DNA of 64,000 nucleotides, from positions 124,001 through 188,000 of the forward strand of contig BGKB01000020.1 in NCBI GenBank assembly GCA_003116975.1. Reading direction: 5' to 3'. The translations under genes were made by a program, and so were the position numbers. Below the pieces are notes generated by a model. It was not told the origin of the DNA. It worked only from the letters and a program-made list of their open reading frames with translations, and searched no databases. Origin of the DNA: Aurantiochytrium sp. KH105 (lineage: Eukaryota > Sar > Bigyra > Thraustochytrida > Thraustochytriidae). Every line of letters starts with the position of its first letter. Position 1 is the first letter of the stretch. Below are positions 52,116-61,224 of this stretch, piece after piece.

Positions 52116-54211
52116 AGTTCACTATGTTGTGACCTCTTAGGAGACCGAAACCCTCTTGTATTGAATGGAGATCTTGCAACGAACAACGGAGATCTTGCAA
52201 TAAGCTACGGACAACGCACGATGCGACCCGGATTCTTTTGAGCAGCATCTCGCGAGATACAAGCAATAAATGAACGGGTCTACTTGCGCTCAGAATCGCT
52301 TATAATCGCTTGCTCTCATACCAGGCACCAGGCTCTCCCGCGAATCAACAAAGGAGCAAGTTGTTCCCGCATTCATTCTGCCAATTTTAGGTCTTGGTGA
52401 GAGAGACGCCAGATTCATTCTAGCAGGGGCGCAAGTCTCTCAGAGATCTTACTAATGTGCCGTGACATGCGTTCAATGGTGACAGGGAATGCCGAAGCAT
52501 GACGCAGTCTGGGCGTGCAGCCAAGCACGACGCATACAAGCTAGATCGCTTTAAGAAAAGACGGAGCCGTTTGCTCGTTCCAGGTCGTTGACAAGCAATC
52601 AGAAGTTTACTATCTGAGTGGAATGAATTTATGCTGCACGCACGCACTTAGCAGATCGGGTCGCTATTATACGGCGAAATCACTCACTACGCCGCCGGAA
52701 GGCCATGGGGAAAGCCAGAGCACTCTTCATTGCCTTCAATCGGGCATGGGTTAGCTGGACGCACTGGCCAGCGCTCGCGCCTCTTCCTCTTCGCGGTCCA
52801 GTCCAGCCCGGATCTTGGCTTCGGTGAGAGTCCGTGCATGCATGATTATAGACGGTGCCATCAGACTCTCACTCGGCTAATCTCTGCCGGAGTTATTAGC
52901 CGCCAATCATACGTGCCATTTCTTACCTCGTCGTGTATCAGAGAGCTGGGCTCACTAGTACACCTTCTTATCCGTGCATTGCCTTCTTTAGGAAACACCT
53001 AATTGTGCCAACCTTCAACCCTTCAACGTCTCGAGCCTCTAGCTAGCTGGCTTAGTCGTCCGCAGCAGTAGGCACGGCTAGACATGACCAAGCATGGCGT
53101 CTCGAAAGCGCAGCGCGGAAACCTAAGCCAGCCTTGATGAGAGATCAGAGTCAGTGGAAGCAGACGTGCGTCTGGGGCAGACGCATCCTTGATTATTCCA
53201 TCCTGCCGCTCCGTGTGGCGAATGGCAGGCAGCGAGATGGCGTCATTTCCCGAAGATGCACGCAGTGCAGCAAGGGGAAGCACATGATCGAGACTGACTT
53301 CTTCGCGATTAGGGCTCTTAGACGCTCGACTTCACAGCCAATGAAGGCAAATTCGACTTCACTGCTGGCAGCCCGTCCCGGCTGCCTGCAACGGATCACC
53401 ATACTCCATCCTCTTCTACATAGCTCTCGCCTGTCCTCTCTTGCGAAGGTTCGCCTCGCGTTGAGAGACGGGTGTGGGTGTCAATGTACCGGCACGTGCA
53501 TTCCTGCCTGGCCGTGCAATGCATCGCCGTGCATTGCAGTACATTCCAAGTTGCCCGTCGTGACTGTTGGTGATAGCTGATCCCGTCGCGAGGGCTCGGC
53601 TCAACGCGACCTCCCTATTGGCGCAGCTATCAATCACTCTCTCTCTCTCAATCTATCAAAAGGAAGCACCAGCCCCGCAGCCCCGACTCCGTGTCCGCGG
53701 CTCCGCATTGCATCGCATCCATCCGCGCATATACGCTCAGCTCCTTTGTTTCTGAAAAGTCTTTTTCCGCCGCTGGCGCTAGGCTCCGGCCCCAACTGTG
53801 GGCGAACTCCTCGTTTCCTATACCTTCCGTGCATTCACGCAGAGAGTGAGAGTCTGAGACAAAGAGAGAGTTTAGGTGAAAGAAAGTGTCTATCTACACC
53901 TCTCAGGTATACCTCTCGCTCCCTGCTCTCGTCTGGTCCCCGTCACTGTGGCACGAGTCGGAGGAAGCAGCTCGCTAGCTCCAATCAACGACAACGTCGG
54001 CACACCTGCAAAATACGGCCGAAGGTGATGGAGAGAGCTGAGGATGTTTCGAGCTGATGTTGCGACAACAGCAGCAGCAGCAAAACCTCAACACGAAGAA
54101 AAAATCAAACAACGGAGTCTCTTTTGTACAGACAAGCCTTTTGAAGGGATAAGTCTTCTACTGCAAAGCAAGCCACCTTGCTCTTTTCCAAAGACAAAGA
54201 GGGATTGTAAA

Positions 54212-55573
54212 ATGTCGAAGATCATCGCGGCGCTGGTTGGGGTTTTAGCGCTGTCTGCAGGCACTCAAGCAGACTACGTCCTTGACGACCTCTGTCTGTC
54301 GAATGAGTGTACCGGGACAGGCTCCGAGAGGGTCTGTGTCTTCAGGTTTCAGCTCGACATCTTCGTCAGCGAGACAGGGTACTTTTTGGTCGAGGGATGC
54401 GAGGACAAAGGACACATGCCCACTCTTGGCATGGAGGCCAACGTCAAGTACATCTTTGACCAAAGCAATAAGACCAACTGGTTTCATCCGCTTGGTTTCG
54501 CTTATGCCCCGGACGGCGCTCTGAGCGGCAACGACGAGCTGGAAAAGGGTGTTGACCCTCCCGGCGGCACGACCTGCAACGAGACTCTTTCCTGCCAATA
54601 CCCGCAGTACAAGCTCAACGGCGAGATTCTATGCGACGAGTACGATGAATTGACTGGTCTTTGCGCCGACGAAGAAGACTTTGGCCTCGACCAGTACGAA
54701 GGCGTTTGGTTCTCAGGTGGCCGCGACAACTGGATTGATGCCGGTAACTTCACCATCGAGGTCAACATCACGGATGACGCCACCAAGGAAATCTTCGCCT
54801 TTTGCCACATCCACAAATACATGTCCTTTCGCATCAAGATCCTCGACACGGAAACTCTGGCCATCCGGGCCCCGACCGACGAAATTGCCCTTGGATACGA
54901 GTACCATAAGGTCGAAGGTTTTGACGCTGGCTGTGGCACCTTTAATGTCTCCCAGTACCAGGGCCACGAGCAGTGTGGCGACCACGTCTTTCACTGCAAC
55001 GGCGACGCCAACACCTTCAATGAGTGCATGGCTGCGATCAACTGCAAAATGATGACCGAGATGCGCACCTCTGGAAATTCTGATCCCACGGCGGAGTTTA
55101 TGTACCAAATGATTCCTCATCATCAGAACGCTGTCAACATGGCCAAGATGCTCCTTCACTTCAACCCTGGCTCGCTCAAGTGCGGCACTTCGTACGACGG
55201 TCGCCGTCTCAGTGAGCTCGAGGGACCCGAACTTGCGTTGTACCAACTCGCTGCCGCCAACGGCCGCCGTCTCGATGAATCCTTTTGTAATGACGACAAC
55301 GACGAGGGTGGAACCCCTGCTGTCACGATGCTCTGGGAGATTGTTAATGGCCAAAATGCGCAAATCACCTTTATGCGCAGCTGGCTCGAAGACAACCTTG
55401 TCCCAGCCTACGACTGGTGTGAGGCCGAGAATGATAACTCAACGCTCGTGGCCGTCCTTGCTGGATGCCTCGCGGCCGCGGTCGTTGTCCCTGTCGCCGG
55501 ATACCTCGTGTACAGGTACAAATTCCGCAAGCCGACTGCCACAGTGTCAGCCGTCAAGACCATCTCTCCTTAA
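54212..55573 (+). CDS. Secreted, membrane-anchored cupredoxin-like plus DUF305 protein
   Basis: 453 residues from the ATG at 54212. The frame is open further upstream, but this ATG gives a clean signal peptide (KIIAALVGVLALSAGTQA). The first domain (about 25-230) has the ligand pattern of a type-1 copper protein: His92 (WFHPLGF), then Cys198, His201 and Met204 (CHIHKYM, the C-x2-H-x2-M of plastocyanin/amicyanin-type sites). Several extra Cys suggest disulfides. The second domain (about 295-395) has the DUF305 signature: MYQMIPHHQNAVNMAKMLL with His303 and His304, and NAQITFMRSWL. A membrane helix (about 410-436) and a short basic tail end the protein. N-glycosylation sites (Asn-x-Ser/Thr) are frequent. 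It is probably a surface or endomembrane copper-binding protein; the function is inferred from ligands only. Confidence 0.82.
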   Translation: MSKIIAALVGVLALSAGTQADYVLDDLCLSNECTGTGSERVCVFRFQLDIFVSETGYFLVEGCEDKGHMPTLGMEANVKYIFDQSNKTNWFHPLGFAYAPDGALSGNDELEKGVDPPGGTTCNETLSCQYPQYKLNGEILCDEYDELTGLCADEEDFGLDQYEGVWFSGGRDNWIDAGNFTIEVNITDDATKEIFAFCHIHKYMSFRIKILDTETLAIRAPTDEIALGYEYHKVEGFDAGCGTFNVSQYQGHEQCGDHVFHCNGDANTFNECMAAINCKMMTEMRTSGNSDPTAEFMYQMIPHHQNAVNMAKMLLHFNPGSLKCGTSYDGRRLSELEGPELALYQLAAANGRRLDESFCNDDNDEGGTPAVTMLWEIVNGQNAQITFMRSWLEDNLVPAYDWCEAENDNSTLVAVLAGCLAAAVVVPVAGYLVYRYKFRKPTATVSAVKTISP

Positions 55574-56286
55574 TCAAACGACCTCACTTATTGCTTGGGC
55601 CAATCCGCTCGAGCGTGCTCACTCGAGCTGTGCGCGACTTTGCTAATCTTGACGACGAACAACTTGACGACGAACAAGAGAGGCACTTTTGCAATCAAAG
55701 AAATACATTTTATATCTCCATGGCTTTTGCTCCACAAGTGCTTGCATTGTCGGCAAGGGATCCCTTTTGCACATGAATCGCTACTGACGGCTTTGTTGTG
55801 AATGGAACACAAAAAGCTGGAGGCTGGTGCTCTTTTGGCGTCGACTGACTTTGCGCGGTGGGGATCCACGACGTTATCAAGGCGTATTGCAGCATTCGTT
55901 TCTCACAGTTCATACGAGTAAATAGAATGCATAGGGCGAAAAAAGCAATTATAATGGTGCTAAGAGGCGCAGATAGATGGGAATGCCGGACGCTGAGATG
56001 GCTATCAGAAAAGTACGTGGTAGCGCTTGCAGAAGGAGTGGTAAAAGGTTGTCACGAATGCCTCCAGATCAACAAGTCTGTGTTGGCTGGTCCATCATAA
56101 TGTCACCGCGGCGGCTGTAAACTCGCTTCTTGCTCACATGGTTACAACGTTCCGTCTAGCGAGCTGTCTGCCAAAGGCTAGATCGCAAGGAGCTCGTTCA
56201 TTCCTTGGATCTATTCGTTCATTGATTGGTTGGTTGGTTGATTGGTCGGTCGGATCGCTGGTTCATTCAATCTATCGCCCGTGAAT
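55574..56286. other. Convergent spacer
   Basis: Between the cupredoxin-DUF305 gene and the SWIB gene. A (GGTT/GATT)n run lies at 56223-56252. An 80-codon frame at 55858-56100 has no recognisable pattern and was not accepted. Confidence 0.45.
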
Positions 56287-57240
56287 TCACTCATCGTCCT
56301 TGATAAAGTGCGGCTGAATGAACTTATTCATGCTGAAGATGGTGACCTTTTCCTGTCCAAAAAGGTCGCGAAGGGTATCGTCGCAAATGATCTCACGCTT
56401 GTTGTCGGGATTTTGGAGTTCGTTCGCGCGGATATGTTCCCAAAGTTTTTTCGTAACAGCAGTGCGCGCTGCCGTCTCCTCATTCATAAATTTCTGCAAG
56501 GGCTCGCTGATTCGCAAAACCTTGCAGAAGCCACCGCCGCCGCCGCCCCCGCGACGCTTGCGCTTGACTCCAGACTTGGTCTTCGGCTTGGAAGGTTTCG
56601 CCGTCTTGGGAAACGCCACTTCATCCTTGAGCTTCAGCTTGTAAGTATCAAAGGTGCGCTTGCCTTCATTCCAGGCCTTTTGCGAAATGATATGGCAGGT
56701 GAGGAGTTTATTCATGTTGAACATGGTAACCTGGTCACGCTGGAAGAGCTCTCTGAGCGCATCGTCACATCTGATCTGTCGCTTGTCATTGGGATTCTGA
56801 AGATTATGTTCCCGAATGTACTCCCAGAGCTTCTTTACGATCTGCGGGCGGGTCTCTGTTTTCACGCCGAGAAAGTTGGCCAGCGGCTTAGAGAGCACGG
56901 CTTGCGTCCGAGCGAGGCCACCACGACGAGATTTGCCTGTACCAGCGTCATCTGGTGAGGAGGAACTCGAGGCTTCTGACTCCGAGGAGTCATCATTACC
57001 ATTTCCTTCGTTTATAACAGCTTGAATCGCATTCTTGAAGGCCTTTTTATCCACGGGCTGCCCCAGGGTCTTGCTGACGGCGGCTCGCGCTACTTTCAAT
57101 TTGATGTCGTTGATATCTTCGAGCTCCTCGAGGTAATCACGGATAGGTTGTTTGAGCGCTTCCTCGGACGTGATGGTCTCTACGCCCGCATCCGATTCAT
57201 TGGCCGCGCCTGTGGCCCCTTGCGAAGCTTCAGCATCCAT
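56287..57240 (-). CDS. DEK_C and double SWIB/MDM2-domain chromatin protein
   Basis: 317 residues, single exon. Residues about 25-80 form a DEK_C-type helical domain (ALKQPIRDYLEELEDINDIKLKVARAAV...KKAFKNAIQAVI). An acidic/Ser linker follows. The first SWIB domain spans about 115-195 (LSKPLANFLG, VKKLWEYIREHNLQNPNDKRQI, DDALRELF, FNMNKLL). The second spans about 235-315 (KVLRISEPLQKFMNEE, VTKKLWEHIRANELQNPDNKREI, DDTLRDLF, FSMNKFI). A Lys/Arg- and Gly-rich basic linker joins them. The two SWIB copies are clearly similar. Family role: SWIB domains occur in SWI/SNF (BAF60/SMARCD) subunits and in small chromatin proteins; DEK_C binds DNA or histones. Likely a nuclear chromatin-associated factor, similar in plan to yeast Uaf30 and plant DEK_C-SWIB proteins. 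Confidence 0.93.
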   Translation of the reverse strand: MDAEASQGATGAANESDAGVETITSEEALKQPIRDYLEELEDINDIKLKVARAAVSKTLGQPVDKKAFKNAIQAVINEGNGNDDSSESEASSSSSPDDAGTGKSRRGGLARTQAVLSKPLANFLGVKTETRPQIVKKLWEYIREHNLQNPNDKRQIRCDDALRELFQRDQVTMFNMNKLLTCHIISQKAWNEGKRTFDTYKLKLKDEVAFPKTAKPSKPKTKSGVKRKRRGGGGGGGFCKVLRISEPLQKFMNEETAARTAVTKKLWEHIRANELQNPDNKREIICDDTLRDLFGQEKVTIFSMNKFIQPHFIKDDE

Positions 57241-58256
57241 GGCCGCGTTCCCGCGCCCGCAAAGCGACGCCGCTCGACCGCTTTCTGCGCGCGCTGTCCC
57301 GCCCGCTGCGCCGCCTGCTACGTTTTGTTGTGCTTTGCTGCTTCGTGACGCTGCTTTGCTTTACTTTGCCTCTTTCCCTGCCGCTTTGTTGCTTCCTGCT
57401 TGACTCGCGCGCGCGAGCCCGAGCGCGCCGGAGCCCGAGCGCTGCACGCCGGCGACGCGCGGCTTCTTTGTCTGCTGCCCCGCGCACTGCAGATCGCCCG
57501 CCTCGCTGTTTCGCCTTTATCTCTCTCTCTCGGGCTCTCTCTCCCTCTCTCTCTCCCTCCCTCTCACTCTCTCCCTCCCTCCCTTTACAGTTAGTATACC
57601 TGACTTTCTCTCTCTGTATTTTGTAGATCTCACGGAAAGCTTTGGCATCTACAATTGTCTGTAGAGCCATCCTCGACAGCCGCCCTGCTCTGACGCCTTC
57701 CGATATCACCAACATGCTCGAAAAGGAGGCAAGGTCCGCCAGCTTTAAAGCTCGCCGGCGTCTGGACAACGCCACCGGCAAAAGTAGGCAGCAAGACTGC
57801 GAGAAAGCTCAAAAGATTGGACTAACTAAACCCTGTATACTAGATGTAAAATCAAAATCATGGGTGAGGTCAGAGCAGCAGCATGCGAGCAGCATGCGAG
57901 CAGTTCCTCCCTTCCTCTCTCGCGACACGGCACGGCACGGCACGGCACGAGGTGACTCACGGTTCAATGCGTCTGTCCTTGGCGCCATTTGGCGATCAAG
58001 TCAAGCGCTTGCAGCACGAACGGCGCCTTGCATTGCCCGAGGTATTTCATCGACAGCAGCACGAGCATGGATACCAGTAAATACGTAAGTTATACATGAA
58101 GACCTGTCGTGGTACATGGCCTCTTTTTACCTACATTTCATCATTATATCCGTGCGTCGTGAGCAAGCTTTGGGTGTTTCCGCGGTCGCGGTCCGTGTCC
58201 ATCAATTTATCTGGCGACGAAAGGTGGGAAGATGAGATGGAAAGAGAGGAGGCGTT
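57241..58256. other. Spacer upstream of the SWIB gene
   Basis: Holds a GC-rich leader, a (CT)n tract at 57520-57575 and a (CACGG)n array at 57925-57949. A frame at 57642-58088 looks partly helical but matches nothing I know; it was not accepted. Confidence 0.45.
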
Positions 58257-58892
58257 TCAGGACATGAAGAACGAAAAAACCCGCCGCGTGCAGCCTTGAA
58301 GCATGTTACGCCCATACGGAATGTAGCTCGCCATGAGCCAGAGATAACTAGAAAACTGGACAATGATCAGCACAAAGCAAAGAAGACCCATGTGCAGGTA
58401 TATGGCCGCCACAAAGGTGAGTACAAGCGTGGAAAGGTACAGAATGGCGGCCACGCGACGTGTTTCGTTGAAGAGAGTCTTGAAGAAGCGTGCAGGTCCC
58501 ACGAAAAACATGCTCGAACCCATTGAAAGCACGTTCCCAATTGTGTACGGCAGCGCAAACTTCTCCGGTTTGAGCACGATTGAGGGAACAAAGAAACTCG
58601 ACGACAGACTCATCAACGTCCCGATTGCAAAGCAAAAGAGAAAGCCATACAGACGCGTCTCATAGCTCAGGTCTGCGCACATGGCCGTCACTTCTGCGTC
58701 GACATCCGTGGTTTCGGGCGTGACGCGCTCCGCGTCCTCGGCGCGAGAGAGGTTAAATGACGAGGGAAGCGACGAAAACACCGCCCAGCGACTGCTGCTC
58801 GTTCCGCTGCTCTCCCCGAGCTCGGGGTCCCCCTCCTCGACCAAGGTCGCGGCCTCGGCGCCATCGTCTCGTGAGCGCCCGAACAGCCACAT
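58257..58892 (-). CDS. SFT2-domain vesicle transport protein
   Basis: 211 residues from the ATG at 58892; the frame before it has no ATG. The N-terminal ~80 residues are polar (MWLFGRSRDDG..., Ser- and Glu-rich). Four hydrophobic segments follow: LYGFLFCFAIGTLMSLSSSFFV, FALPYTIGNVLSMGSSMFFVG, VAAILYLSTLVLTFVAAIYL and LLCFVLIIVQFSSYLWLMASYIPYGR. The FALPYTIGN...SMFFVGP pattern and the terminal YIPYGR are typical of SFT2/SFT2D proteins. Family role: a Golgi/endosome membrane protein acting in endosome-to-Golgi vesicle fusion. Length and topology match the family. Confidence 0.93.
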   Translation of the reverse strand: MWLFGRSRDDGAEAATLVEEGDPELGESSGTSSSRWAVFSSLPSSFNLSRAEDAERVTPETTDVDAEVTAMCADLSYETRLYGFLFCFAIGTLMSLSSSFFVPSIVLKPEKFALPYTIGNVLSMGSSMFFVGPARFFKTLFNETRRVAAILYLSTLVLTFVAAIYLHMGLLCFVLIIVQFSSYLWLMASYIPYGRNMLQGCTRRVFSFFMS

Positions 58893-59343
58893 GGTCCTTG
58901 TCAAGCTCACGCTTGCTGACTATACCTACAAGTGAAGCAAGTCTGCTGTGCCACGAGTTCCGCGCGTCGGGCTGTTCGTAAGGTCACCTCCTCACGATGC
59001 ACGCTTGCGTTGTCGATCTGGCTGATGAGATCGAGCGAGAATGAGACCGGGATTGTCTCTGCTTGACAAAAAATGGTCGCGACCCGACGTCCAAATCAAT
59101 CCGATTTTACACGTGTGGGTGATGACTACGTGCGACAACTGACAAGGCTTTTCCACAACTCGTAAAAGGAGTCCAACACAAGCACAGCGGCTCCAAGCAA
59201 GAGAAAGACGGAAAGTAAAATCATGAGAGAGACCACGTGTAGGAGGACAAGGCGAGGGTGAGTTGCGAGTGAATACATAAAGGACAAAAACTTGTAAAAT
59301 TACCAATTCTAGGCCTGCCTACGTCGCCGATCTTGGAAGGGCC
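58893..59343. other. Upstream region of SFT2
   Basis: Contains CTAGGCCT at 59309-59316, 417 bases before the SFT2 start and just after the stop codon of the next gene. Nothing else was recognised. Confidence 0.4.
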
Positions 59344-61224
59344 TTACAAAAGCTGATTGATGCGTCGAAGATCCGACACCTGATCCGACACAGCGCTTGA
59401 AACGCTGCGGACATCGTCAATCTTTTGCTTCCAATCTACTTGATCCTCTTGTTGATCGTGGCTCGAGACTCCACGCTGTTGCGACTGTTGCGGCGGCTGC
59501 TGCTGCCTTGCTCGCGATGATCCCAAGGTATCCCGCGTTTTATCAGAGGCAATCTTCCGGCGGTCGAAAGTACCGGCTTCCGTGGGTTTCGAACGAGCAT
59601 CCTCTTGGGCCGGCTCGTCGCTTGAGGCCAACCTACCCGAGGCGGCCCGCGACGGAGCCCGCGAGGGGACTGGCGAGGATTGGTTGCGAATTTCTTCTTG
59701 CAAGACTGCGAGGCGCTCTTCGTATTGAACGGCCATGGAACGCACAAAGCCATCTTCGGGGTTCGAACGAGAGCGCTGCAGCGGGGGCCGAAGGGAGAAC
59801 TTGGCTTCAAGGCGCTCCTGGATGCGACCCAGCGTCTGACGCAGCGACTCTCCGTCGCTGATGGCCTTGTTGTTGAGAAGATCACGGTCCAAAATCTCGG
59901 CAAGTTCAGGAATTGGGTCCACGCCGGTGCTCACCGTCTCCACTGCGGCCGCATCCGTGCCAACACTGACGACACTTGGCGATTCTTTGGTCTCTGTAAC
60001 ATCGTCAGTCTGGACTGCGGCATGAGCAACTTCGACGGGGCTCGGCACGTCCGAAGCAACTGCACTTGCGCTTGCATCTTCATCTTCTGTCTCAGTCGAG
60101 GCGTTTTGCTGAGAGACCTGCTCCGTTTGAATGGCCACATCCTGCTGTTCATGGATGGACACCGAGGAGACAGCGCCGGCGGCTTCTGCTTCTCTGTCCT
60201 TTCCCACCGATGCGTCATCCGTTTGCACTGCCGAGTCTTGCGTTGTACTCGTTGCTACAGGGAGGTTGTGAGCATCTTCATCAGGCTGAGAAGCCTGTAC
60301 GCCGGCGTCGAACACCGGTTGCTCACGGAGTGTGGCTCTGGAATCAGGTTGGCGTGAGCTTCGTGATGGTCGTACAATTTTGATCTGAATGGCTTTGGCT
60401 ACAGGAAGATCTTCGTCTTCGAGGTCTTTGTGTGAATAAGAAAAAGAGCCTTGTTCCACAGCGGCATGGGAGTGCGCATCGCCTGCTGGCGGGTGTTCGA
60501 TCGAAATTGGATGCACGTCTTCTCTGCCTGTCGGCGTTTTTCCTTCGCTGTGCATAGCTTGCTCGTCGTTGAGTTCCATCTCCATGGAAGGCATATCGGT
60601 CTCAACGTCGGTGAAACCTTCGTCATCGGTATCATCCGCCTCGCCTGGCCCGCTCGCGGCATCGTTATCGTCCGTGATTGGAGAGGAATCCACAACTGAG
60701 GGCATGGAGGATTTCAGCTTGGGTGCCAGTTTCTCGAGCAGCTGGCGAGAGGCGCTTGTGGGGTTTAAGGAACCGGGTGTTGGAGGAGCGTTCCGCATGC
60801 CGTTTTGCTTACGTGGCATTGGCATTGTCGGTGCAGAGACCGGCGAGGGCGGACCCCGCCAATACTCGGGCATTGCGAAAGAGGATGTTGCAGATCTCGG
60901 TGAGGACAGTGCCGAGGTCCCCCCAAAGTACTCGTCGTCGTCAAGGAAGTGGCCTCGCGTGGAGACCGCAATGGGCTCTACACCTGCTGGATGACGTCGT
61001 TCGCGCAGTCGCCGTCTCGAGTGCAGGAGGCGACGCACAGTCTCGCCATAGTCAGGTCCGCCATTGTGATGTGGCGCGAGGGCATTGCCCAGGTCGAGCG
61101 AAGCAAAGCCTGCGAGCGAGCTGGCGTCAAGGTCTCTGCCAGGAGGCTGACCGAGTCCGAGCGACCGCGCCTCGCCGTACCACGTCTGGCTGCCAGCCTC
61201 GTGCGGGTCGTCTTGCCAGTCCAT
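59344..61224 (-). CDS. Disordered protein with repeated LC8-type V/I-Q-T-D/E motifs
   Basis: 626 residues from the ATG at 61224; the frame before it has no ATG. Mostly low-complexity and probably disordered (Ser, Asp, Glu, Pro). Residues about 305-425 hold a series of V/I-Q-T-D/E-like motifs: VQAS (309), VQTD (333-336), IQTE (365-368), VQTD (404-407) and VGTD (421-424). Each sits in acidic surroundings with 15-40 residue spacing. This is the form of binding sites for dynein light chain LC8 in multivalent partners. After them come two or three short predicted helical or coiled segments (RIQERLEAKFSLR; VQYEERLAVLQEEIRNQ; VDWKQKIDDVRSVSSAVSDQVSDLRRINQLL at the end) that could dimerise. There is no catalytic domain. 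The family is not recognised; the LC8-hub role is inference. Confidence 0.72.
   Translation of the reverse strand: MDWQDDPHEAGSQTWYGEARSLGLGQPPGRDLDASSLAGFASLDLGNALAPHHNGGPDYGETVRRLLHSRRRLRERRHPAGVEPIAVSTRGHFLDDDEYFGGTSALSSPRSATSSFAMPEYWRGPPSPVSAPTMPMPRKQNGMRNAPPTPGSLNPTSASRQLLEKLAPKLKSSMPSVVDSSPITDDNDAASGPGEADDTDDEGFTDVETDMPSMEMELNDEQAMHSEGKTPTGREDVHPISIEHPPAGDAHSHAAVEQGSFSYSHKDLEDEDLPVAKAIQIKIVRPSRSSRQPDSRATLREQPVFDAGVQASQPDEDAHNLPVATSTTQDSAVQTDDASVGKDREAEAAGAVSSVSIHEQQDVAIQTEQVSQQNASTETEDEDASASAVASDVPSPVEVAHAAVQTDDVTETKESPSVVSVGTDAAAVETVSTGVDPIPELAEILDRDLLNNKAISDGESLRQTLGRIQERLEAKFSLRPPLQRSRSNPEDGFVRSMAVQYEERLAVLQEEIRNQSSPVPSRAPSRAASGRLASSDEPAQEDARSKPTEAGTFDRRKIASDKTRDTLGSSRARQQQPPQQSQQRGVSSHDQQEDQVDWKQKIDDVRSVSSAVSDQVSDLRRINQLL

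Larger units (their letters stand above)
49223..54211. other. 5 kb gene desert
   Basis: The longest stretch without a convincing host gene. It holds an AATAAA at 49577-49582, a (CACAT)n array at 49416-49441, an AT-rich island (50200-50700), a short reverse-transcriptase-like fossil (about 51741-52115) and otherwise unremarkable sequence. Base composition outside the island is lower in GC than in the other spacers. The last ~150 bases belong to the leader of the gene at 54212. Confidence 0.55.

Noticed and set aside
57642-58088. Possible small gene upstream of the SWIB gene
   Set aside because: Short, no homology visible, no supporting splice or signal features.
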